DNA from: Leisingera methylohalidivorans DSM 14336
Lineage (GTDB): Bacteria > Pseudomonadota > Alphaproteobacteria > Rhodobacterales > Rhodobacteraceae
Length of the DNA stretch: 64,000 bases
Direction: 5' to 3'
Assembly (NCBI RefSeq): GCF_000511355.1
Contig: NC_023135.1
Location: 379,462-443,461 of the forward strand
Translations under genes and position numbers: made by a program
Part shown: positions 19,317 to 26,547 of the stretch, one piece after another
Layout: each line of letters starts with the position of its first letter
Numbering within the stretch: the first letter of the stretch is position 1
The notes under the pieces: model-generated
The model's database searches: none
What the model was told of the DNA's origin: nothing
What the model saw: only the letters and a program-made list of their open reading frames with translations

Positions 19317-19345
19317 TTGCCTGAATTGCTGCTTTTGCGGATAAT
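19317..19345 (+). promoter_or_regulatory. Candidate sigma70-type promoter of the Lrp gene
   Basis: TTGCCT (19317-19322), a 17-base spacer, then GATAAT (19340-19345), about 50 bases before the ATG at 19398. It lies in the AT-richer divergent region that also serves the indolepyruvate oxidoreductase gene. Confidence 0.45.
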
Positions 19346-19397
19346 TATGGGTAAGGTATCCAGAATATTGTGCTCTGGCGGGGAAAGTGACCGAACC

Positions 19398-19856
19398 ATG
19401 AAACTTGACGATCGCGATTGCCGTATCCTCACCCTGTTGCAGGAAGACTCCCGCATTTCCAATGCTGACCTGGCTGAAGCCGTCGGCATGTCGGCCTCTG
19501 CTCTGTGGCGCCGGGTGCGGGCGCTGGAGGATGCGGGCATTATCGAGCGGTATGGCGCAGTGGTGAATGCTCCGGCAATGGGGCTTGGGTTCCAGGCCAT
19601 CGTGCATGTGCATTTGACACGTCATGATCCGGACAAGCTGGTGGAATTCATCCGCGCAGTAGAGACCAGCCCGCTGGTGCAGGAATGCTACGCCACAACA
19701 GGACAGGCCGACTACCACCTTCGCGTGCTGGCTCCGGATCTGGATGCCTACAACCGGTTTCTGGAGGGATTTCTGTTCCGTCTTCCAGCGGTCGCCAGCG
19801 CTCAGACAAATGTGGTGCTGCGTACGATCAAACGGGACAAGCCGGTTGTGCCTTAG
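19398..19856 (+). CDS. Lrp/AsnC family transcriptional regulator
   Basis: 152 residues from ATG 19398, where the family's usual start (LDDRDCRILTLLQEDSRISNADLAEAVGMSASALWRRVRALED) begins. A winged helix-turn-helix (1-60) is followed by the RAM ligand domain (HLTRHDPDKLVEFIRAVETSPLVQECYATTGQADYHLRV). The longer frame from 19317 would overlap the proposed promoter. It is divergent from the indolepyruvate oxidoreductase gene and is the likely local activator or repressor of amino-acid breakdown. Confidence 0.93.
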   Translation: MKLDDRDCRILTLLQEDSRISNADLAEAVGMSASALWRRVRALEDAGIIERYGAVVNAPAMGLGFQAIVHVHLTRHDPDKLVEFIRAVETSPLVQECYATTGQADYHLRVLAPDLDAYNRFLEGFLFRLPAVASAQTNVVLRTIKRDKPVVP

Positions 19857-19867
19857 AAAATTCGCCA

Positions 19868-19882
19868 GCGGCGGGAGTATAT
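19868..19882 (+). repeat. Dispersed intergenic 15-mer, second copy
   Basis: GCGGCGGGAGTATAT, identical to 7411-7425. It follows the Lrp stop codon at once, so like the first copy it sits at the 3' end of a gene in a convergent gap. Confidence 0.6.
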
Positions 19883-19970
19883 TCTTAAGCAGATGGCTGT
19901 GCAGCCAGTCAGTGCCTTCTTTGCAACGATACTTTGGGGGCTGCGGGCGGGCCTCAGCCCGCGGGTGCCG

Positions 19971-20363
19971 TCACGCCGCCGCGTATTTCACCCAGGCCCA
20001 GGCCATGGCGATGTAGGTCAACTGGTGCAGAGCCTGGTCAGAACCCATCGCCTGCCAGAACATTGCCTGCTGCGGGTGCAGCTTCTTGCGTTCGGAGAAA
20101 CGGGCTTTGCCGAAATCAATGTGGAAGTGAACCACCCACTCCAGCACACCCAGGACCAGAATGAATGCCAATTGTGCGCCGAACAGCAAATAAACAAGGG
20201 CTGAGCCGATCACATGGATACCCGCATGCTGGGCCCGCCCCATATGGGCATAGGCGCAGCGGCCGGACAGCATTTTGGGTGTTTGCAGAAAGAAGTCGGC
20301 AAACAGGTGCTTGACCTGCAAAGCGCAGAGCAGCAGCAGTACGTATCCGACATATTCCGTCAA
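19971..20363 (-). CDS. DUF3307-like small membrane protein
   Basis: 130 residues from a TTG start at 20363. This start is preferred because GGAGG lies 8 bases upstream on the minus strand and the hydrophobic N-terminus (LTEYVGYVLLLLCALQVKHLFADFFLQT) begins there; an ATG at 20450 adds basic residues of no family value. Later features are HAGIHVIGSALVYLLFG, LVLGVLEWVVHFHIDFGK and a C-terminal hydrophobic helix. The LKHLxADFxLQT and HxxxD pattern matches the DUF3307 family, whose function is unknown. It is divergent from the large ABC-like gene. Confidence 0.8.
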   Translation of the reverse strand: MTEYVGYVLLLLCALQVKHLFADFFLQTPKMLSGRCAYAHMGRAQHAGIHVIGSALVYLLFGAQLAFILVLGVLEWVVHFHIDFGKARFSERKKLHPQQAMFWQAMGSDQALHQLTYIAMAWAWVKYAAA

Positions 20364-20548
20364 ACCTATTGACCTCCAGCAAAGATACCTTGCTGGAACC
20401 TTACGGATTTTTCGCCGTCTGGCAATTGTCGCGCCGGCAGGGGTGCGCAACGGGACAGGGCGGTCTTCTGCCCATTGCCTGTGCCTGCCAAACCGCGCTA
20501 CCCATAAGAAAGTCCAACTTCAAAGCCGCCATTTATGGAGCTTTCCCC

Positions 20549-23500
20549 ATCGAACGCTCTTTGTTCCGTTTCATCTGGAAGTACTCGAAGCGCGACCAGC
20601 TGGTGCTGTTGCTGGTCACGGCCTGCCTGTTCCCGCTTCTTTACCTGACGCTGGAGCTGCCGAAACGGATCATCAACGATGCGATCGGTGCTGAGACCTC
20701 CACCATAACCCTGCTGGGTCAGAGCTTTGATCAGCTGACGTTCCTGTGGATTCTTTGCGGCGGATTTCTGGTGTCGGTGCTATGCCACGGCCTGCTGAAA
20801 ATGCGCATCAACACCATGAAGGGGGTGCTGGCCGAGCGAATGCTGCGCCGCTTCCGCTATCAGCTGATCGCCCGGGTGCTGCGCTTTCCGCAACCCTATT
20901 TTGAGCGGGTCAGCCAAGGTGAGCTGGTGTCGATGGTCACCTCCGAATCCGAGCCGATGGGCGGGCTGATGGGGGATGCGGTCAGCCAGCCGGTGCTGCA
21001 AGCGGGGCAGATGCTGACTATCCTGTTCTTCCTGTTTCTGCAGAACTTCTGGTTCGGGATGGCGGCAATTGCGCTCATTCCTCTGCAAGGCTGGCTGATC
21101 CCGATGCTGCAACGGCAGATCAACTTGTTGAACAAGAAGCGCATCAAGCAGGTTCGGGCCCTGGCCACTGAGATCGGCGAAAGCGCCGCGGGCGCCTCGA
21201 CGCTCCGGATCAATGGCGGCTGGCGTTACCGGATGGCAATCATCACGGCCCGGCTGGGGCGGCTGTATGACATCCGCTTCGAGATATACCAGAAAAAATT
21301 CTTCATGAAGTTTCTCAACAACTTCATAACCCAGCTGACGCCGTTTTTCTTTTATGCTGTCGGCGGCTTTCTGGTGCTGCAGGGCAAGGTGTCGTTGGGT
21401 GCATTGGTTGCGGCGCTGGCAGCCTACAAGGATCTGGCATCACCCTGGAAGGAATTGCTGACCTACTACAACCAGACCCAGGACATGGGCTTGCGCTGGG
21501 AAGTGATCCTCGAGCGCTTTGCACCTAAGGGCATGGTGGATGAAAAGCTGCTGAGCGGCGAACCAGAGGAGCTGGAGCATTTGCGCGGCGACGTGGTTCT
21601 GGATGCGGTCAATGTGCGTGACACGGATGGCAATCCGGTACTGGAGGAGCTGAGCGCAACCTTCCCCGCAGGGCAGGTCATCGGCATAGCGGCCCCCTCC
21701 GAGGAAGACCGCCGGGCTCTGGCGGAACTGCTGACGCGGGAAATACTGCCCTCAACGGGAACGGTGACGGTGGCCGGTCAGAACCTTACCGGGCTGCACC
21801 AGGCAACGGTGGCGGCGCGGATCGGCTATGCTACCTCGCGGCCGGTTCTGTTCCAGGGATCCTTTGGCGACAATGTGATGATGCCAATGCGGCTGCGCCC
21901 CTTGGGCGCGGCCCGGGACTTGCAGCAGCTGGAGATTGCCAAACGCGCGGGCAACAGCCCGGATCCCTTTGATGCCCCCTGGCTTGATCCCAAGCTGGCT
22001 GGTTTCTCCAGCGAGGCGGAGCTGCGGAGCTGGTGGCTGCAGCTGGTCGAGGGGATCGGATCCGATACTGCTCTGTTCCGCCGCGGTATCGAGCAGTGTT
22101 TCGAAGCGCCCGACCACCCGGATCTGGCGGAGCGGCTTGTCGGGCTGCGTCCATCGGTGCGCAAGGCCATTCTGGACGCCGGTCTGGACGTGCATGTGCA
22201 TTTTCTGGAACCGGAGGCATACAACCCGGCGCTGCCGGTTGCGGAAAACCTGCTGTTTGCAGCCTCGCAGCAGGCTCTGACCGGCGAGGTCTTGCATGGG
22301 CATGGGGAATTCCTCGACCAGCTCAAGCAGCTGGGTCTGGACGAAGGATTGGTGGCGCTGACTCGTGATGTGGTGGAGATGCTGCGCCAGATCTTCGGTA
22401 TGGACGGCACTGGCCACCCTCTGTTCCGCAAGCTGGGATTGGATGTGGGCGCCTATGAAACGGCGCTGTCGCTGGTCGACCGGCCCGGTACTGTAAATGC
22501 GGCGGCGCTGAGCCGCGAGGAGCTGGCCCAGCTGCTGATCGTGCCTTTCACCATTTCGGCGGAACAGATCGGCCCGGCATTTGAAGAGACAATGAAAGAG
22601 CGGATCCTGGGCTTCCGCCGCAGTCATGGGCAGCGCTTGCTAGAGGCATTGGGCGCCGGCTTTGTTCCATTTGCAGAAGAGGCCATCGCACCCACTCTGA
22701 CGGTTCTGGAAAACGCTTTGTTTGGCAAGATATCGGATGCAGCCGGAGCCAAGGGCGATGAGGTGCGCAAACTTGTCTCAGAACTGATGGTGCGTGAAGG
22801 CTTGCGTAATCAGGTGGTGGAACTGATCTTTGACATGCCGATTGCGGTGGGCGGGCAGGGGCTGGCCGCCAGTTTTGCCGAGCCGCTGGCCTTTTGCCGG
22901 GCCACAATCAAGAAACCGGATATCCTGATCCTTGATTCCGCGATGGCAAGCTATGATTTTGAAACCCGCGTCGCGGTGCATAAGAACCTGCGAAAGCTTT
23001 TGCCCGGAACCACGCTGATCTACCTTGCCCCCAGCTTTCAGAGCCCGGATGTGTTTGACGTCTTCTTTGAACTGCGCCAGGGCCGTCTGGTCAGCGACGA
23101 GGCCCAGGTCGTGGCGGCAGGCGATGGGGCGGCGAGCCAGGATCTTGCTAGGAAGCTCAGGGCGCTGGAACAGACTGAACTGTTCTCAGGCCTGAACCGG
23201 CGCCAGTTGCGCCTCCTGGCATTCGGCGCCCGCTGGTATGATGCCGCAGCGGGAGAGGTTGTGTTTCTCAAGGATGATAAAGCGTCGGACGGGGCGTATA
23301 TGATCCTTGAAGGCGAGGCAGAGCTTTACTTGCCGCAACCGGGCGGTGAGGACCGGCTGATTACCACGGTTGGCCCTGGGAGGCTGGTGGGGGAGCTGGG
23401 GCTGATCCGCCATGAACCCCGGGCGCTGAGCATGATCGCGGCGACCGATCTCAACTGCTTGCGGATTGGCGAGGAAGAATTTCTGGCAGTGGTGGAAAAT

Positions 23501-23557
23501 GACGCCTCCACCGCCTTCAAGCTTTTGCAAGTGGTGGCGGGCTACGTCTCCAATTAA
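20549..23557 (+). CDS. ABC exporter-like protein with degenerate ATPase and C-terminal cyclic-nucleotide-binding domain
   Basis: About 1002 residues. The N-terminal part is an ABC type 1 membrane domain (six helices, nt 20600-21450). The nucleotide domain begins near nt 21590 but its Walker A is GIAAPSEEDRRAL, without the GxxGxGK lysine loop. A block of about 330 residues then intervenes before VGGQGLAASFAEPLAFCRA (degenerate LSGGQ) and ILILDSAMASYD, where Ser replaces the catalytic Glu. Nt 23170-23540 encodes a cNMP-binding beta-roll (GAYMILEGEAELYL, then GELGLIRHEPRALSM). ATP hydrolysis is therefore unlikely. The start is uncertain: the first ATG (20369) lies 5 bases from the divergent gene's start, whereas an ATC at 20549 has GGAG 8 bases upstream. 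Confidence 0.8.
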   Translation: MERSLFRFIWKYSKRDQLVLLLVTACLFPLLYLTLELPKRIINDAIGAETSTITLLGQSFDQLTFLWILCGGFLVSVLCHGLLKMRINTMKGVLAERMLRRFRYQLIARVLRFPQPYFERVSQGELVSMVTSESEPMGGLMGDAVSQPVLQAGQMLTILFFLFLQNFWFGMAAIALIPLQGWLIPMLQRQINLLNKKRIKQVRALATEIGESAAGASTLRINGGWRYRMAIITARLGRLYDIRFEIYQKKFFMKFLNNFITQLTPFFFYAVGGFLVLQGKVSLGALVAALAAYKDLASPWKELLTYYNQTQDMGLRWEVILERFAPKGMVDEKLLSGEPEELEHLRGDVVLDAVNVRDTDGNPVLEELSATFPAGQVIGIAAPSEEDRRALAELLTREILPSTGTVTVAGQNLTGLHQATVAARIGYATSRPVLFQGSFGDNVMMPMRLRPLGAARDLQQLEIAKRAGNSPDPFDAPWLDPKLAGFSSEAELRSWWLQLVEGIGSDTALFRRGIEQCFEAPDHPDLAERLVGLRPSVRKAILDAGLDVHVHFLEPEAYNPALPVAENLLFAASQQALTGEVLHGHGEFLDQLKQLGLDEGLVALTRDVVEMLRQIFGMDGTGHPLFRKLGLDVGAYETALSLVDRPGTVNAAALSREELAQLLIVPFTISAEQIGPAFEETMKERILGFRRSHGQRLLEALGAGFVPFAEEAIAPTLTVLENALFGKISDAAGAKGDEVRKLVSELMVREGLRNQVVELIFDMPIAVGGQGLAASFAEPLAFCRATIKKPDILILDSAMASYDFETRVAVHKNLRKLLPGTTLIYLAPSFQSPDVFDVFFELRQGRLVSDEAQVVAAGDGAASQDLARKLRALEQTELFSGLNRRQLRLLAFGARWYDAAAGEVVFLKDDKASDGAYMILEGEAELYLPQPGGEDRLITTVGPGRLVGELGLIRHEPRALSMIAATDLNCLRIGEEEFLAVVENDASTAFKLLQVVAGYVSN

Positions 23558-23585
23558 TCCAGACTTTGAGACAGGGAAAAATAAC

Positions 23586-24434
23586 ATGAAACTTCTGCGG
23601 TACCGCGCGGGCGGAGAAGTACGGCCGGGCCTTTTGGACAGCGCAGGCGCAGTCCGGGATTTGTCCGCGCATCTGCCGGACATTACCGGTGCGGTGCTGG
23701 GGGACGAAACCTTTTCCCGGCTGGCAGTGCTGGATCCGGTGGAGCTGCCGCTGGTGGAAGGAAATCCGGAGCTGGCGCCTTGTGTCGGGCAGACGGGGAA
23801 GTTTCTTGGCATCGGCCTTAACTACACCGATCACGCGGAAGAGATGGGCATGGCGCTGCCAGAGCATCCAATTCTTTTCCTCAAGGCGACGTCTTCCATT
23901 TGCGGACCGGACGATGACGTGATTCTGCCGCGCGGCGCAGTGGCGGCGGATTGGGAGGTCGAGCTGGGCGTGGTGATCGGCACTGCCGCCAAATATGTCT
24001 CCGAAGACGATGCGCTGAACCATGTGGCGGGGTATTGCGTGGTCAACGATGTGTCCGAGCGCGACTATCAGACCAAGCTGACCGGCCAGTGGACCAAGGG
24101 CAAAAGCTGCGATACCTTCGGGCCAATCGGCCCCTGGCTGGTGACGCGGGACGAAGTGCCGGACCCGCAGAGCCTGTGGCTGACCTGTGATGTGAACGGC
24201 ACGCGGCGGCAGACTGGAACCACGGCCACGATGGTGTTCACCGTGGCACAGATCATCTCGCATCTGAGCCAGCTGATGACCCTGCATCCGGGCGATGTGA
24301 TCGCGACCGGCACACCGCCGGGCGTCGGTATGGGGTGCAAACCGCAACCGGTCTATCTGCAGCCCGGCGATGTGATGCGGCTGGAGATCGAAGGGCTGGG
24401 AGTGCAGACGCAAACGGTCCGGTCTGACGATTGA
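23586..24434 (+). CDS. Fumarylacetoacetate hydrolase family protein
   Basis: 282 residues; ATG 23586 follows CAGGGAAAAATAAC, 28 bases after the ABC-like gene, so it is probably co-transcribed. The C-terminal catalytic domain has LGIGLNYTDHAEEMG, then WEVELGVVIG (two metal-binding Glu), NDVSERDYQ (metal Asp) and GDVIATGTPPGVGMG. Such enzymes cleave or isomerise C-C bonds in 2-oxo acids (2-hydroxyhepta-2,4-dienedioate isomerase, ureidoglycolate lyase and similar). The exact substrate is not readable. The open frame back to 23466 overlaps the preceding gene and is not supported. Confidence 0.9.
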   Translation: MKLLRYRAGGEVRPGLLDSAGAVRDLSAHLPDITGAVLGDETFSRLAVLDPVELPLVEGNPELAPCVGQTGKFLGIGLNYTDHAEEMGMALPEHPILFLKATSSICGPDDDVILPRGAVAADWEVELGVVIGTAAKYVSEDDALNHVAGYCVVNDVSERDYQTKLTGQWTKGKSCDTFGPIGPWLVTRDEVPDPQSLWLTCDVNGTRRQTGTTATMVFTVAQIISHLSQLMTLHPGDVIATGTPPGVGMGCKPQPVYLQPGDVMRLEIEGLGVQTQTVRSDD

Positions 24435-24443
24435 CAATCTGCA

Positions 24444-24459
24444 GGCGGGGTCTCCCGCC
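24444..24459 (+). terminator. Hairpin after the FAH-family gene
   Basis: GGCGGG (24444-24449), loop GTCT, CCCGCC (24454-24459), ten bases after the stop codon. There is no U-tract, so intrinsic termination is only possible. Confidence 0.4.
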
Positions 24460-24502
24460 CGTTCCGGCGCCTTCGCGGAATGCGCCTCCCCGGTTGGGCG
24501 TG

Positions 24503-24523
24503 GCGCTGCGCCATGCGCAGCGC
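24503..24523. repeat. Degraded copy of the TTGGGCGTGGC hairpin repeat
   Basis: GCGCTGCG (24503-24510) pairs with CGCAGCGC (24516-24523) around CCATG. The left flank TTGGGCGTG matches the perfect copies at 36335-36373 and 60145-60184, but the right flank has decayed. Confidence 0.55.
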
Positions 24524-24597
24524 GGTCCTGCTTGCAGCAACGCTGGAATAGAACCTGAAGAACGCGCCGGGCCGCCAGCGTCTATGGGAAAAAGCGG

Positions 24598-24819
24598 TCA
24601 AGCGCTGCTGCAGAACTGCCTGTACAGCAAGGCTATCAATTGCTGCGTGTTGCCATCAGTCAGGCAATAAAAAACCGTCTTGCCTTCCCGCCGCGTGGCA
24701 ACCAGACCATCTTCACGCAGCCGGGCGAGCATTTGGCTGACTGCGCCCTGGCGCATATTCAACAGGGCTTCCAGCGCCCCCACGGACTTCTCTCCGGTGC
24801 CAAGATGGCAAAGGATCAT
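24598..24819 (-). CDS. Truncated ArsR-family repressor, BigR/SqrR-like
   Basis: 73 residues from ATG 24819. It starts at MILCHLGTGEKSVGALEALL, which in full-length BigR/SqrR proteins follows some 25-30 residues of N-terminal helix. The upstream frame reads ILPAHEGRL and keeps HEGRL, but the rest does not look like helix 1 and meets a stop near 24885. The winged helix is complete (RQGAVSQMLARLREDGLVATRREGKTVFY). Two cysteines, in ILCHL and in the C-terminal QFC, sit where BigR/SqrR form their persulfide-sensing pair. Either a recently truncated gene or a minimal regulator. Confidence 0.7.
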   Translation of the reverse strand: MILCHLGTGEKSVGALEALLNMRQGAVSQMLARLREDGLVATRREGKTVFYCLTDGNTQQLIALLYRQFCSSA

Positions 24820-24838
24820 CAGCCGCCCTTCATGGGCA

Positions 24839-24881
24839 GGCAGTATGCGGAATCCTGGAAGGTGGTATGCCGCATACTGCC
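24839..24881. promoter_or_regulatory. Perfect 12-bp inverted repeat upstream of the ArsR gene
   Basis: GGCAGTATGCGG (24839-24850) and CCGCATACTGCC (24870-24881) with a 19-base spacer. The right half also contains the near-palindrome GTATGCCGCATAC. It begins 19 bases before the ArsR-like ATG, so it may be its operator; it may also mark the rearrangement that removed the N-terminus. Confidence 0.6.
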
Positions 24882-24918
24882 TCTATTTTTCCGGTCAAGT
24901 TACTCAGGATCTGCAATC

Positions 24919-26151
24919 TCAATCCATGATCGGCGGAGAGCCACCGGCAAAGGCGTTGCCATTTGAATAATCACAGGGCGCGTCTTGCATGTTAAGGTGC
25001 AGGTCAGTTCCGTTGAACGGATGGGCGCGGGCGAGCTCTTCGTCCACTTCGATGCCCAGGCCGGGTGCGCTGGGCGCGGTAACGTAGCCGTTCTCTGCGC
25101 GTATAGATCCCTTGATCAGCTGATCGTGGAAGGGGGTTTCGATCGTTTCCAGCAGCAGGATGTTCGGGATTGAGGCGGCGAGGTGGATGTTGGCCGCCCA
25201 TTCCACCGGTCCTGCATAAAGATGCGGCGCCATCTGTGCATTGAACACTTCTGCAATGGCCGCGACCTTTTTCATTTCCCAGATCCCGCCGGCACGGCCC
25301 AGGGCCGGCTGCAGGATCTCGGCGGCACCAGCCCGCAGCACTGCAGCAAATTCTGCCTTTGTGGTCATGCGTTCGCCTGTGGCCACAGGAATGCGCAGGT
25401 TGCGGGCAACCCGGGCCATGTCTGCGATATTGTCAGGCGGGGTAGGCTCCTCGAACCAGAGCGGGGAATAGGGTTCAATTGCCTGGCCCAGGCGGATGGC
25501 ACCGGCGGTGCTGAACTGGCCGTGGGTGCCGAACAGCAGGTCTGCCTTATCGCCCACGGCTTCGCGGATCGCCTTGCAGAACGCCACCGACAAGGAGATG
25601 TCCGACATCGCAGGCATATGCCCGCCGCGCATCGTATAGGGGCCGGCGGGATCGAATTTCAGCGCGGTGAAGCCTTCGCGCACCTTTTGTGCTGCGGCCT
25701 CGGCAGCCATATCAGGCGAGGTCCAGAACGGCATGATGTCCTGATGCGGCAGCGGGTAGAGGTAAGTATAGGCACGGATGCGGTCATTCATCCGCCCGCC
25801 AAGCAACGCATGCACCGGCCGTCCGCGGTCCTTTCCGAGGATGTCCCAGCAGGCGATCTCCAGCCCCGAGAACGCACCCATCACTGTGAGGTCCGGGCGC
25901 TGTGTAAACCCCGAGGAATATGCGCGGCGGAACATCAGTTCGATGTTTTCCGGGTTCTCACCGGCCATGTGGCGCTCGAATACGTCGCGGATCACATGGG
26001 TCATCGCATCAGGACCCACGGATGACGCGTAGCATTCGCCCCAGCCGGCGATGCCGGTGTCCGTGGTGACTTTCACCAGAATCCAATAGCGCCCGCCCCA
26101 GCCAGACGCAGGCGGGGCGGTTACGATGATATCCAGATCTTGCAGTTTCAT
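24919..26151 (-). CDS. Mandelate racemase/muconate lactonizing (enolase superfamily) protein with altered active site
   Basis: 410 residues. The N-terminal capping domain includes GIAGWGECYAS; the barrel includes LEIACWDILGKDRGRPVHALLGG. Compared with E. coli galactonate dehydratase (ligands D183, E209, E235; H185; D258-H285 dyad), the same 26- and 23-residue spacings put G208, H210, E234, E260, A283 and H310 here. So one metal-ligand Asp is Gly (FGTHGQ) and the dyad Asp is Ala (QPALGRAGG). Ordinary sugar-acid dehydratase chemistry is doubtful. It is followed 3 bases from its start by the small gene at 26155 and lies with a dehydrogenase and transporter. Confidence 0.85.
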   Translation of the reverse strand: MKLQDLDIIVTAPPASGWGGRYWILVKVTTDTGIAGWGECYASSVGPDAMTHVIRDVFERHMAGENPENIELMFRRAYSSGFTQRPDLTVMGAFSGLEIACWDILGKDRGRPVHALLGGRMNDRIRAYTYLYPLPHQDIMPFWTSPDMAAEAAAQKVREGFTALKFDPAGPYTMRGGHMPAMSDISLSVAFCKAIREAVGDKADLLFGTHGQFSTAGAIRLGQAIEPYSPLWFEEPTPPDNIADMARVARNLRIPVATGERMTTKAEFAAVLRAGAAEILQPALGRAGGIWEMKKVAAIAEVFNAQMAPHLYAGPVEWAANIHLAASIPNILLLETIETPFHDQLIKGSIRAENGYVTAPSAPGLGIEVDEELARAHPFNGTDLHLNMQDAPCDYSNGNAFAGGSPPIMD

Positions 26152-26154
26152 GGT

Positions 26155-26523
26155 CTAGCTTTCCGAAGCCTTGGAAAAGGCGGCCAATTCCTTGTCGATT
26201 TCATCAATCGCAGCCCTTGTGCTGAAGAAGGACAGGCCCGGCGCATCCATGCTGTCCATGCAAACCTCGATATCGATTTGCACCCTGGCTCCGTCAAAGG
26301 CGCCGTCGATCTGCCAGCGGCGGGTGTCGTCCATGTTCATGCCAGGCAGGGCATCCGCGATGGCGGCGGTGAATTCCGCAGGCAGCCCGAACCGGGGATT
26401 ATTGGAGAGCCGCGTCAGAAAGGGGGCGACCTCGCCGGTAGCGAACCCGGCCGAGGTCTCCGAGGTGACCGGCGGCGCCTTAGGGGTCTCTGGTTTGAAG
26501 AGATCGGTCAGAAATTTCAGCAC
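26155..26523 (-). CDS. Hypothetical protein, 122 residues
   Basis: I do not recognise the family. It begins MLKFLTDLFKPETPKAPPV, continues with a region rich in Ala, Pro and Asp (FGLPAEFTAAIADALPGMNMDDTRRWQID) and ends in a predicted amphipathic helix (RAAIDEIDKELAAFSK). No signal peptide or membrane segment. It lies 24 bases after the alcohol dehydrogenase and 3 bases before the enolase-superfamily gene, so it is very likely translated as part of that operon. Confidence 0.7.
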   Translation of the reverse strand: MLKFLTDLFKPETPKAPPVTSETSAGFATGEVAPFLTRLSNNPRFGLPAEFTAAIADALPGMNMDDTRRWQIDGAFDGARVQIDIEVCMDSMDAPGLSFFSTRAAIDEIDKELAAFSKASES

Positions 26524-26547
26524 GTTCTGCGCTCCGCATTGAATGTG

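Noticed and set aside
20369..20548. Extra 60-residue N-terminus of the ABC-like gene
   Set aside because: It would start 5 bases from the divergent TTG start and overlap that gene's ribosome site, leaving no room for promoters; the sequence is not membrane- or family-like.
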